64,000 nt of DNA from Promicromonospora sukumoe 327MFSha3.1 (GTDB taxonomy: Bacteria; Actinomycetota; Actinomycetes; Actinomycetales; Cellulomonadaceae): contig NZ_ARQM01000010.1 in assembly GCF_000385135.1 (NCBI RefSeq), forward strand, positions 992,001 to 1,056,000, given 5' to 3'. The notes below the pieces were generated by a model. The model saw only the letters and a list, made by a program, of their open reading frames with translations, was not told the origin of the DNA and made no database searches. Below are positions 48,230-55,554 of this stretch, piece by piece. The position numbers and the translations under genes were made by a program. Positions within the stretch are counted from its first letter, which is position 1, and the number at the start of each line of letters is the position of its first letter.

Positions 48230-49405
48230 CTAGACCTCGGGCCGGGACCCGAACACGATCTCGTCCCAGCTCGGCACCTGCGCGCGCGACTTGCGGCCGC
48301 GCTTGGGCGCGTTCCGCTTGGCGACGGCGGGCTCCTTGTCGGGCGCGTTGGCCGGCTCGGGCGCCGGGGCGGGCTCGGGCTCCGGCGGGGTCTCGTGCTC
48401 GGCCGGCGGCGTCGGCGCGGGGCCCGACGGCGACCCTGGGCCCGGGATCTCCCACTGGCTCGGCGCCTCCCACTCCAGGTCGGCGGGGGAGTCCGGCACC
48501 TTCACCGACGGCATCTTCGGGCGCGACCCGTGGCGCCGCGCACCGATGTCGACGACGGCGGCGGCCGGCTCCGGCGCGGGCTCGGGGGCCTCGTCCGGGC
48601 TCGCCGCCGAGCCCGTGCCGGGGCTCGCGGAGCTGCCGTCCAGGTGTTCGAGGTCCAGCAGGTCGGGCAGCCCGGGGTCCGGGGCGGGACGGCGCGACGG
48701 CCGCTGGCCGCGCCGCTCGGACAGGTTGTCCAGGAGCAGGTCGGTGTCGTCCGGCTCGGGCGGCGCCGGCCGCCCCGGGCGCGCGCCGAGCCGCGCCGGC
48801 GGCAGGGCGGACACCCCGGCCAGCTCCGGGCCCTCGTCGTCCTCGGGCAGGCCGAGCCAGCGGGCCTCGTCGTCGAGCGCGGTCACGAAGCCGCCGCGCG
48901 GCTCGAGGGACCAGCGGGCCAGCCGCGGGCGCTCGCCCGCGACGAACTCGACCTGCACGATCCACGGGTGGTTGCCCTCCCGCGTGGCGGTCCACGCGGC
49001 GTCGTCGGGCCGCACACCACGCGAGCGCAGCCGCTCGTCGGAGACCTCGCCCAGCGTGGTGGCCGTGTCGTCGTCGGTCAGCACGGCCTTGGCGCGCACC
49101 CGGGAGATCGCGTGCTCGCGCTCGGAGATGACCGGGTACTCGAACCGCCGCACGTGCTCCACGGGCAGGCCCGAGGCCTCGGCGAGCGCCTCGCACGTCT
49201 CGCCCGCGCGCAGGCGCGCCTGGATCTCGCGGGGCCGCAGCGCGGACTCCTCCTGGGCGCGGATCGACTCCATGCGCGGACGGTCACCCCGGATGGCGGC
49301 GCGCAGGGCGTCGGTGATGGGCAGGGTGCTCTGGGTGCCGTCGCGTGCGGCGAGGACGAGGCGTTCACCGTCCTCGTGCAGCCTCACCAGCTCCAGCTCG
49401 TCCAT
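48230..49405 (-). CDS. sepH: Septation protein SepH
   Basis: 391 residues. Actinobacterial cell-division protein that binds FtsZ and promotes its bundling. The N-terminal DUF3071 domain (about 1-165) includes a helix-turn-helix-like part (LRPREIQARLRAGETCEALAEASGLP over its span). It is followed by a long disordered Pro/Glu/Ala-rich linker (about 200-365) and a conserved basic tail (RGRKSRAQVPSWDEIVFG) that relatives use for dimerisation or binding. The ATG at 49405 has GGGAGGA about 6 nt upstream, so this gene has a normal leader. Confidence 0.92.
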   Translation of the reverse strand: MDELELVRLHEDGERLVLAARDGTQSTLPITDALRAAIRGDRPRMESIRAQEESALRPREIQARLRAGETCEALAEASGLPVEHVRRFEYPVISEREHAISRVRAKAVLTDDDTATTLGEVSDERLRSRGVRPDDAAWTATREGNHPWIVQVEFVAGERPRLARWSLEPRGGFVTALDDEARWLGLPEDDEGPELAGVSALPPARLGARPGRPAPPEPDDTDLLLDNLSERRGQRPSRRPAPDPGLPDLLDLEHLDGSSASPGTGSAASPDEAPEPAPEPAAAVVDIGARRHGSRPKMPSVKVPDSPADLEWEAPSQWEIPGPGSPSGPAPTPPAEHETPPEPEPAPAPEPANAPDKEPAVAKRNAPKRGRKSRAQVPSWDEIVFGSRPEV

Positions 49406-49525
49406 GCCAGTCCTCCCGGGGTAGTCCTGTGTGCCGAGCCTGCCACCGAGCGGGGGCGGCGCGGCGCAGGCGCGTCGGTGTGCCGCCGGATCGTAGCCCG
49501 CGTGCGGGTGCGGCAGGATGGGCGC

Positions 49526-50389
49526 GTGATCTCACCCGCACCGCACGAGCTGCCCGACGGCGTCACCGTCACCGAACTCCGCGATCTCGCCGTCCGCCTC
49601 GCGACGGCCGCCGGGACCCTCGTGCGGGAGGGCAGACCCGAACGGGTCGAGGTCGCCGCCACGAAGTCGAGCGAGGTGGACCCGGTCACGGTCATGGACC
49701 GCGCCTCGGAGGACCTGCTGCGCGAGATGATCGCCGCCGAGCGGCCCGACGACGCCATCCTGGGCGAGGAGGGCGACGACGTGCCGGGCACGAGCGGCCT
49801 GACCTGGGTGCTCGACCCGATCGACGGCACGGTGAACTACCTGTACGGGGTGGCCTCCTGGGCCGTGTCGGTGGCCGTGGTGGCCGGCCCGCCCGAGCCC
49901 GCCTCGTGGACCGTCCTGGCCGGCTGCGTGCACAGCGTCGCCGACGGGCGCACCTGGTCGGCCGGGCTCGGCGAGGGCGCCACGCGTGACGGCGTCCCGG
50001 TCCACGTGGGCGCCCCGGCGTCCCTGAGCACGTCGCTGGTGGGCACGGGCTTCGGGTACGACGCCGGACGCCGCCGCGAGCAGGCCGCGGTGCTGGCCCG
50101 CGTGCTGCCCGAGATCCGCGACATCCGCCGGCTGGGGTCGGCCGCGATCGACCTGTGCCTGCTCGCGGAGGGCGCGCTCGACCTGTACTACGAGCGCGGC
50201 CTGAACCCGTGGGACATGGCCGCGGGCGTCGTGGTGGCCACCGAGGCGGGCGCCGTCGTGACCGGCCTGCGGGGCGGGCCGGCCGGCAACGCGATGACCG
50301 TCGCGGGCCCCGCGGAGCTCGTCGAGCAGCTCGCCAGGATCCTGGAGGAGGTCGACGCGGACGGCGCCGGCGGGGTAGATCACGGGTGA
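49526..50389 (+). CDS. Inositol monophosphatase-family phosphatase
   Basis: 287 residues. Mg2+-dependent phosphatase acting on inositol-1-phosphate or another sugar phosphate. The metal motif DPIDGTVNYLYG, EEGDD before it, and WDMAAGVVVATEAG near the C-terminus are all intact. The location matches suhB-like genes of this conserved cluster. The GTG at 49526 follows CAGGAT (49514-49519) by 6 nt without a ribosome binding site. Inositol is needed for mycothiol and phosphatidylinositol in these bacteria. Confidence 0.87.
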   Translation: MISPAPHELPDGVTVTELRDLAVRLATAAGTLVREGRPERVEVAATKSSEVDPVTVMDRASEDLLREMIAAERPDDAILGEEGDDVPGTSGLTWVLDPIDGTVNYLYGVASWAVSVAVVAGPPEPASWTVLAGCVHSVADGRTWSAGLGEGATRDGVPVHVGAPASLSTSLVGTGFGYDAGRRREQAAVLARVLPEIRDIRRLGSAAIDLCLLAEGALDLYYERGLNPWDMAAGVVVATEAGAVVTGLRGGPAGNAMTVAGPAELVEQLARILEEVDADGAGGVDHG

Positions 50390-50700
50390 TCTTTTATATG
50401 ACACACCCACGCAAGGCTGGTCACTGCTGACCACGGCCAAAAGGCCGAAAATGGGCCGTTCTTGCAGGTCAGAGCATACGTGACCGGGGTTACACCGGCA
50501 GATGTAGCGCGCCTGACAGAAATGGTGCACAATCCGTGGGCCGACTCGGGAACAAAACCGGGGCCGTGTGCATTATCTGCGCGTACACCCGCTTGCGGTC
50601 GCTGTTCGACGACGCTCGCGGGGTCCCGGCCGGGGCGGCGTCGAACCCCCGGATGTCCCGAACCCTTCCGGCGCGACCACCTATCGACGGAGAACACCAC
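50390..50700. other. 311-base non-coding region before DUF4193 gene
   Basis: No convincing gene. The first 60 bases hold two small hairpins after the phosphatase stop. The rest is the upstream region of the DUF4193 gene and is less GC-rich in places (TTTTATATG at 50392-50400, CATTATC at 50571-50577). I cannot fix a promoter. The length suggests a long 5' untranslated leader or an unrecognised small RNA. Confidence 0.5.
50418..50447 (+). terminator. Tandem hairpins downstream of the inositol monophosphatase gene
   Basis: TGGTCA-CTGC-TGACCA (50418-50433) is immediately followed by CGGCC-AAAA-GGCCG (50434-50447). Both are short and perfect; there is no U-tract. Confidence 0.45.
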
Positions 50701-51000
50701 ATGGCAACTGACTACGACGCCCCGCGTAAGAACGACGAGGATGTCGAGCAGGACTCGATCCAGGAGCTGCAGGCACGTCGTTCTGACAAGTCCTCGGGCG
50801 TTGTGGACGAGGACGAGACGGAAGCGGCCGAGGGCTTCGAGCTCCCGGGCGCCGATCTGTCGGGCGAGGAGCTCGCCGTACGTGTGCTGCCGCGTCAGGC
50901 GGACGAGTTCACGTGCTCGAGCTGTTTCCTGGTGCACCACCGCAGCCAGCTGGCCTACGAGAAGGCCGGCCAGATGATCTGCACGGAGTGCGCTGCCTGA
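50701..51000 (+). CDS. DUF4193 zinc-ribbon-like protein
   Basis: 99 residues. An acidic, flexible N-terminal half (1-60) is followed by a small metal site, FTCSSCFLVHHRSQLA and ICTECAA, whose four cysteines should bind zinc. The family is restricted to Actinomycetota; function unknown, though its place next to dut and the sigma factor region is conserved. The ATG at 50701 was chosen for GGAGAA upstream and the MATDYDAP family start; longer in-frame starts lie in the leader. Confidence 0.9.
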   Translation: MATDYDAPRKNDEDVEQDSIQELQARRSDKSSGVVDEDETEAAEGFELPGADLSGEELAVRVLPRQADEFTCSSCFLVHHRSQLAYEKAGQMICTECAA

Positions 51001-51025
51001 TTTCTGCCAGGCCTTAGGCGCTGAC

Positions 51026-51071
51026 GACACGACCGGGCTGTCATGCGGTGCATGGCAGCCTTCGTCGTGTC
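51026..51071. terminator. Bidirectional hairpin terminator
   Basis: GACACGAC/GTCGTGTC form the base (51026-51033, 51064-51071). GGCTGTCATGC and GCATGGCAGCC (51036-51046, 51050-51060) form the upper stem with one wobble pair. It lies between the convergent DUF4193 and DUF3093 genes. Confidence 0.75.
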
Positions 51072-51081
51072 CGGGGCCCTG

Positions 51082-51525
51082 TCAGTCGGTGAGGGCTTTC
51101 ACCAGCAGCTCCGGCCGGCGCGTGGAGACCAGCCAGTAGGGGGTGGGGTCGGCCGGGTCGTCGACCGCGACCCGCACCCCGGTCCGGGCCCACGCGCGCA
51201 GGCACACGTAGGCGCGCGCGTCGAGGCCGGGGCCCAGCTCGTGCCGCATGGCGGCGACGTCCAGGGCCTGCGCGGCGCCGAGCAGCGCGACCGGGATCCG
51301 GGCGGCCCCGGCGCGCAGCACGCCGTCGGACACCTCCACCACGGGCGAGGACACCGCCAGGGCGACCGCCGAGCCGACGCACACCAGCAGGCCCACGGTC
51401 ACCGCCGTCACCGCGTGCACGGGCCACAGCGCGATCGCCGCGATGGCGCCCAGACCGACCGTGCCGAGCCAGCCGCCGGGACCGGGCAGTAGGCGCTCGT
51501 GGAAGGTGAGGGTGGTCGCCGTCAT
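51082..51525 (-). CDS. DUF3093 membrane protein
   Basis: 147 residues. Starts with FHERLLPGPGGWLG, typical of DUF3093, then two membrane helices (about 20-60) and a soluble beta-rich C-terminal domain. Found in actinobacteria beside dut; function unknown. The ATG at 51525 follows GATGAT (51537-51532) by 6 nt, a leaderless start, and the divergent dut gene uses the same style 78 bases away. Confidence 0.87.
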   Translation of the reverse strand: MTATTLTFHERLLPGPGGWLGTVGLGAIAAIALWPVHAVTAVTVGLLVCVGSAVALAVSSPVVEVSDGVLRAGAARIPVALLGAAQALDVAAMRHELGPGLDARAYVCLRAWARTGVRVAVDDPADPTPYWLVSTRRPELLVKALTD

Positions 51526-51602
51526 GGACACATCATCCCAGCCCCGAGCACTGCCCGAGCACTCTTGCGGCGGCGCGGGCCCAGGTGGCGTACTCTTCCG
51601 GC

Positions 51603-52079
51603 GTGCCCACCCCTGAGCCAACCCCTGACGGCAGCACGGTCGACGTGCTCATCCGCCTCCTGGACGACGTCCCCCTCCCGTCCTACGCGCATCCCGGCGA
51701 CGCCGGCGCCGACCTGGTGACCACGGTCGACGTCGAGATCCCGCCGCAGGGGCGGGTGCTGGTGCCCACCGGGGTGTCGATCGCGCTGCCGGACGGCTAC
51801 GCGGCGTTCGTGCACCCGCGCTCGGGGCTCGCCACGAAGCACGGCCTGACGATCGTCAACGCGCCCGGCACGGTGGACGCGGGGTACCGCGGCGAGATCA
51901 AGGTCACGCTGCTCAACACCGACACGACGCAGGCCGTGAAGCTGGCGCGCGGCGACCGCGTGGCGCAGCTCGTGATCCAGAAGGTCGAGCGTGCGCGCTT
52001 CCTGATGGCCGAGGCGCTGCCCGGCTCGCACCGGGGCGAGGGCGGCTTCGGCTCCAGCGGCGGTTTCGCCGGACGCTGA
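51603..52079 (+). CDS. dut: dUTP diphosphatase
   Basis: 158 residues, trimeric dUTPase. Hydrolyses dUTP to dUMP and pyrophosphate, keeping uracil out of DNA. All five motifs are visible: HPGDAGADL (1), HPRSGLATKHG (2), NAPGTVDAGYRGEIKV (3), RGDRVAQLVIQ (4) and the C-terminal glycine-rich RGEGGFGSSG (5). The GTG at 51603 follows TACTCT (51591-51596) by 6 nt with no Shine-Dalgarno. Confidence 0.95.
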   Translation: MPTPEPTPDGSTVDVLIRLLDDVPLPSYAHPGDAGADLVTTVDVEIPPQGRVLVPTGVSIALPDGYAAFVHPRSGLATKHGLTIVNAPGTVDAGYRGEIKVTLLNTDTTQAVKLARGDRVAQLVIQKVERARFLMAEALPGSHRGEGGFGSSGGFAGR

Positions 52080-52228
52080 ACGCGTGTCCAAGTCAGGCCC
52101 CGACAGGTCTAGGCTGTAAGTAACGAGCGGATAACGCCACCCGGCGGAGCAATCGCGCGCGGCCGGGAGCGGCGAGCGTCCGGCGAGCCGCCGGGCGGGC
52201 AACGGAAGAACGACGAAGGAGTGTGGCT

Positions 52229-52954
52229 GTGGGTCTGTTCAGCCGACGAGGTACGGCGGATGAGCCCGCCTCGGTCGAGTGGGCGTCGGTGGAGGCCGAG
52301 CAGCAGAAGCGGCCCCACGGACCCTTCGACCGGTCCCAGGTGGACGAGATGGGCCCCCGGGTCGACCTCGGTGCCATCTGGCTGCCCGTGATGCCCGGGC
52401 TCGAGCTCCGCATGGAGATCGACAAGAAGACGCAGAAGGTGACCGGGGTGACGGCCGCGCTGGAGGGGTCCAACCTCCAGATCCAGGCCTTCGCCGCGCC
52501 GCGCACCGACGGGATCTGGGACGAGATCCGGCACGAGATCGCGCAGTCCGTCAGCGGGCAGGGCGGCATCGTGGACGACGTCCCCGGCGTGTTCGGCCGC
52601 GAGCTGCTGGTCCGTATGCCGGTGACCGGCCCCGACGGGCAGTCCGGCCAGCGGCCGGCGCGGTTCGTGGGCGTGGACGGGCCCCGCTGGTTCATCCGCG
52701 GCGTGCTCGCGGGCCGCGCGGCCCTGGACGCCGAGGCAGCCAAGCCCCTGGAGTCTGTGTTCGCGAACATCGTCGTGGTGCGCGACCAGAGCCCGCGCCC
52801 GCCGCGGGACCTGCTGCCCCTGGCGCTGCCGAAGTCGGCGCGCAAGGATGGTGCACAGCCGGCCCCGGAGCCGGCCGCTCCCGAGAACGCGGCACCGCAG
52901 ATGTCCGACTTCAACCCGCTGCGGCGCGGCCCCGAGATCACCCAGATCGGCTGA
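52229..52954 (+). CDS. DUF3710 family protein
   Basis: 241 residues, soluble, no recognised motif. The conserved core includes FDRSQVDEMGPRVDLGAIWLP and WFIRGVLAGRAA over their spans; the C-terminal 45 residues are Ala/Pro-rich. Actinobacteria-specific, function unknown, conserved next to dut. AAGGAG (52216-52221) favours the GTG at 52229 (VGLFSRR) over that at 52223. An apparent promoter with TAGGCT (52110-52115) lies in the 149-base upstream gap, implying a leader of about 105 nt. Confidence 0.85.
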   Translation: MGLFSRRGTADEPASVEWASVEAEQQKRPHGPFDRSQVDEMGPRVDLGAIWLPVMPGLELRMEIDKKTQKVTGVTAALEGSNLQIQAFAAPRTDGIWDEIRHEIAQSVSGQGGIVDDVPGVFGRELLVRMPVTGPDGQSGQRPARFVGVDGPRWFIRGVLAGRAALDAEAAKPLESVFANIVVVRDQSPRPPRDLLPLALPKSARKDGAQPAPEPAAPENAAPQMSDFNPLRRGPEITQIG

Positions 52955-52969
52955 CGAGGTGAACCACTG

Positions 52970-53356
52970 ATGGGTCTCCGTTCGGCACTCGCCTCGCGTA
53001 TCGCGGCGACGCTGGCCTCGAACGAGGAGGTCAGCGACACCGCCGAACGCGCCGACGCGTCCAAGAACGTCGGCTGTGCGGCGGTCACGTCGCTGCCCAC
53101 GCGGTCCCGCGGCAAGGTCGCGGGCGTGCTGCGCTCCGTGGTGCTGCGCCCGCGCGAGGGCGTGCCCACCCTGGAGGCGGAGCTGTTCGACGGCTCCGGC
53201 GCGCTCGACCTCGTCTGGCTCGGGCGCCGCACCATCGAGGGCATCGAGCCGGGCCGCCGCATCCGCGTCGAGGGCATGGTGTGCGACGTCGACGGGCGCC
53301 GCACGATGTTCAACCCGAGGTACGAGCTGAGGCCCCGGCCGGGCGAGGCACAATAG
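52970..53356 (+). CDS. OB-fold nucleic-acid-binding protein
   Basis: 128 residues. A single OB-fold (about 40-122) similar to the anticodon/ssDNA-binding type: GKVAGVLRSVVLRPREGVPTLEAELFDGSGALDLVWLGRR over its length, ending in IRVEGMVCDVDGR. It probably binds single-stranded nucleic acid. The ATG at 52970 has GAGGTGA upstream and lies 15 bases after the DUF3710 stop, so the two are co-transcribed. Confidence 0.85.
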   Translation: MGLRSALASRIAATLASNEEVSDTAERADASKNVGCAAVTSLPTRSRGKVAGVLRSVVLRPREGVPTLEAELFDGSGALDLVWLGRRTIEGIEPGRRIRVEGMVCDVDGRRTMFNPRYELRPRPGEAQ

Positions 53357-53361
53357 CCCCC

Positions 53362-54105
53362 ATGAGCGATCCAGCACGTCATGACGTGCCCCCGCACGAG
53401 CAGACCCGGCAGAACGACCACGCGCAGACCCCCGCGCGCGGCATGCGCGCCCTCGCGGGCGAGGAGTTCTCGGCCGCGCAGGCCGTAGGCGGGGTGCGCG
53501 GCCTGGTCGAGGCGGTCCTTCCCGGCCTGGTGTTCGTGGTCGCGTTCGTCATCACCAACGACCTCATGGTCCCGCTGATCGCGTCGGTCGTCGCCGCGCT
53601 GGTGCTCGTCGTGGCGCGCCTCGTGCAGCGCACGCCGGTCACGCAGGCGCTCGGCGGGCTGCTCGGCATCGCCGTCGGCGTGGTGTGGGCCTGGACGTCC
53701 GGCGACGCGGAGGACTACTACGCGGGCGGCCTGCTGCTGAACGCCGGCTACCTCGTGGTGCTGCTCGGCACGATCCTCGCGCGCCGCCCCGCCGTCGGCT
53801 ACGTGGTCGAGGCGCTGCGCGCCGGCCTGACGCCGGAGGCCGTCAAGGCCGACGCCGACCGCCCGGACGGCCAGCCCTCGGCGTTCGCCGCGCTGACCGC
53901 CTGGCGGTCCGACCCGGCCAAGATGCGCATGTACTCGATCGCCACCTGGCTCTGGGTGGGCCTGTTCGCCCTGCGCCTGGCGGTCAAGACGCCCCTCTAC
54001 TTCGCGGGCGACGTCGCCTGGCTGGGCACGTTCCACCTGCTGCTCGGCGTGCCGCTGTGGGCGCTCGTGCTGTACCTGACCTGGTACGTCGTGCGCCGGC
54101 CGTAG
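53362..54105 (+). CDS. DUF3159 membrane protein
   Basis: 247 residues. A charged cytoplasmic N-terminus (1-45) is followed by five or six membrane helices. Family signatures are GGVRGLVEAVLPGLVFV and, near the C-terminus, RLAVKTPLYFAGDVAWLG. Function unknown. It starts 6 bases after the OB-fold stop, and CACAAT lies 7 nt before the ATG, so it may have its own leaderless promoter besides being read from the upstream operon. It is convergent with the trkA pair. Confidence 0.85.
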   Translation: MSDPARHDVPPHEQTRQNDHAQTPARGMRALAGEEFSAAQAVGGVRGLVEAVLPGLVFVVAFVITNDLMVPLIASVVAALVLVVARLVQRTPVTQALGGLLGIAVGVVWAWTSGDAEDYYAGGLLLNAGYLVVLLGTILARRPAVGYVVEALRAGLTPEAVKADADRPDGQPSAFAALTAWRSDPAKMRMYSIATWLWVGLFALRLAVKTPLYFAGDVAWLGTFHLLLGVPLWALVLYLTWYVVRRP

Positions 54106-54139
54106 TCGCAGCCAGCGGCCTGACCGCAGCCCTGCCCGA

Positions 54140-54805
54140 CTAGCCCTTCGGCACCAGCAGCTTCTGGAGGGCGTCCGTGTCGGCGTCCGAGCCGGCGACC
54201 AGCAGCAGCTCGTCGCCGGCCTCCAGGGTGTCGTCCGGGCTCGGCACCAGCGGGCGGCCGTCGCGCACGATCGTCGAGAGCGTGACGTCCGCCGGCCAGA
54301 CCACCTGGCCCACGCGCGTCCCGGCGACCCGGGAGTCGGCGGGCAGCGTCAGCTCCAGGATGTCGGCGCGCGACTGGCTGAAGCTGAAGATCTTCACCAG
54401 GTCGCCGACGGCCACGGCCTCCTCGACCATCGCCGTCATGATGCGCGGCGTCGAGACCGCCACGTCCACGCCCCAGGACTGGTCGAACATCCACTCGTTC
54501 TTCGGGTTGTTCACCCGCGCGACGGTGCGCGGCACCCCGAACTCCGTCTTGCCCAGCAGGGAGAACACCAGGTTCACCTTGTCGTCGCCGGTGGCGCCCA
54601 CCACGACGTCGGCCTGCTCCAGCTCGGACGCCTCCAGGGCGGGCAGCTCGCACGCGTCCGCCAGCACCCACTCCGCCTCGGGGACCTGCGAGACCCGCAT
54701 GGCCGCGGGGTTCTTGTCGATCAGGGTGACCTCGTGGTCGTGGCTCAGCAGCTCGCGGGCGATCGAGCGGCCCACGGACCCCGCCCCGGCGATGACGACG
54801 CGCAT
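54140..54805 (-). CDS. TrkA-family potassium uptake subunit (CeoC-like)
   Basis: 221 residues. RCK/TrkA_N Rossmann domain (about 1-130; VIAGAGSVGRSIA) followed by TrkA_C (about 138-218). A cytoplasmic gating subunit that senses nucleotides. The start overlaps the stop of the ceoB-like gene by one base (TGATG), so the two are made together, probably as a hetero-oligomer. No TrkH/KtrB-type channel gene is nearby; the divergent KimA-like permease is the only membrane partner in sight. Confidence 0.9.
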   Translation of the reverse strand: MRVVIAGAGSVGRSIARELLSHDHEVTLIDKNPAAMRVSQVPEAEWVLADACELPALEASELEQADVVVGATGDDKVNLVFSLLGKTEFGVPRTVARVNNPKNEWMFDQSWGVDVAVSTPRIMTAMVEEAVAVGDLVKIFSFSQSRADILELTLPADSRVAGTRVGQVVWPADVTLSTIVRDGRPLVPSPDDTLEAGDELLLVAGSDADTDALQKLLVPKG

Positions 54806-55473
54806 CAGTCCTCCTCGGCGGTCGGGGCGGCGGTGAGGATGCGCTCGATCTCGGCGGACCGGTCGGCCGCCATGAGCAGGTGCAGCACGTCGTTCTCCTG
54901 GAGCACGACGTCGGCCGTCGGCAGGATCGCCGACGAGTAGCGGGTCACGAACGCGACCCGCGCCCCCGTCGCGGCCTCGATGCCCAGCACTGGCCGGCCC
55001 ACCCAGCGCCGGTGGTACTCGATCTGCGCCAGCCGGACGGTGCCGGACGGGTCGCGGTACTCGTCGGTGAAGCCGAGCGGCAGCATGCGCCGCAGCACCT
55101 GGTCGGCCGTCCAGCGCACCGTGGCGACCGTCGGGATGCCGAGGCGCTGGTAGATCTCCGCGCGGTGCGGGTCGTAGATGCGCGCCACCACGTTGTCCAC
55201 GCCGTAGGTCTCGCGGACCACGCGGGCGGACAGGATGTTGGAGTTGTCGCCGTCGGACACCGCGGCGAACGCGTAGGTGTCCTCGATCCCGGCCTGGACC
55301 AGGGTGTCCCGGTCGAAGCCCACCCCGGTGACCTTCTTGCCGGAGAAGTCCGCGGGCAGGCGCCGGAACGCGTCCGGGTTCTGGTCGATGACGGCCACGG
55401 AGTGCCCGCGGCCCTCGATCTCCTGCGCGAGGCTGGAGCCGACCCGGCCGCAGCCCATGATGACGAAGTGCAC
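54805..55473 (-). CDS. TrkA-family potassium uptake subunit (CeoB-like)
   Basis: 222 residues. The TrkA_N Rossmann motif IMGCGRVGSSLA at 5-16 binds NAD(H) or ATP; TrkA_C covers about 135-215. It is the first gene of the ceoB/ceoC-like pair. The GTG at 55473 follows TAGCGT by 7 nt, a leaderless start, and is divergent from the KimA-like gene with 81 bases between. The same arrangement occurs in mycobacteria (Rv2691/Rv2692 beside Rv2690c, from memory). Confidence 0.9.
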   Translation of the reverse strand: MHFVIMGCGRVGSSLAQEIEGRGHSVAVIDQNPDAFRRLPADFSGKKVTGVGFDRDTLVQAGIEDTYAFAAVSDGDNSNILSARVVRETYGVDNVVARIYDPHRAEIYQRLGIPTVATVRWTADQVLRRMLPLGFTDEYRDPSGTVRLAQIEYHRRWVGRPVLGIEAATGARVAFVTRYSSAILPTADVVLQENDVLHLLMAADRSAEIERILTAAPTAEED

Positions 55474-55554
55474 GGACGGAACGCTACCGCGCCGGGGGTG
55501 ACGATGGTGCGCCGGGTGCGCCCGCGGCCATCGACGGGCATAGAGTCATCCAAC

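Noticed and set aside
42727-49196. Very long minus-strand open frames (over 1100 codons) opposite the Pat-type, phosphatase and thymidine kinase genes
   Set aside because: The plus-strand genes have clear motifs and start signals. The antisense products are biased strings without domains.
50462-50977. Alternative ORF overlapping the DUF4193 gene and its leader
   Set aside because: No family features, poor codon bias, and it conflicts with the well-supported DUF4193 frame.
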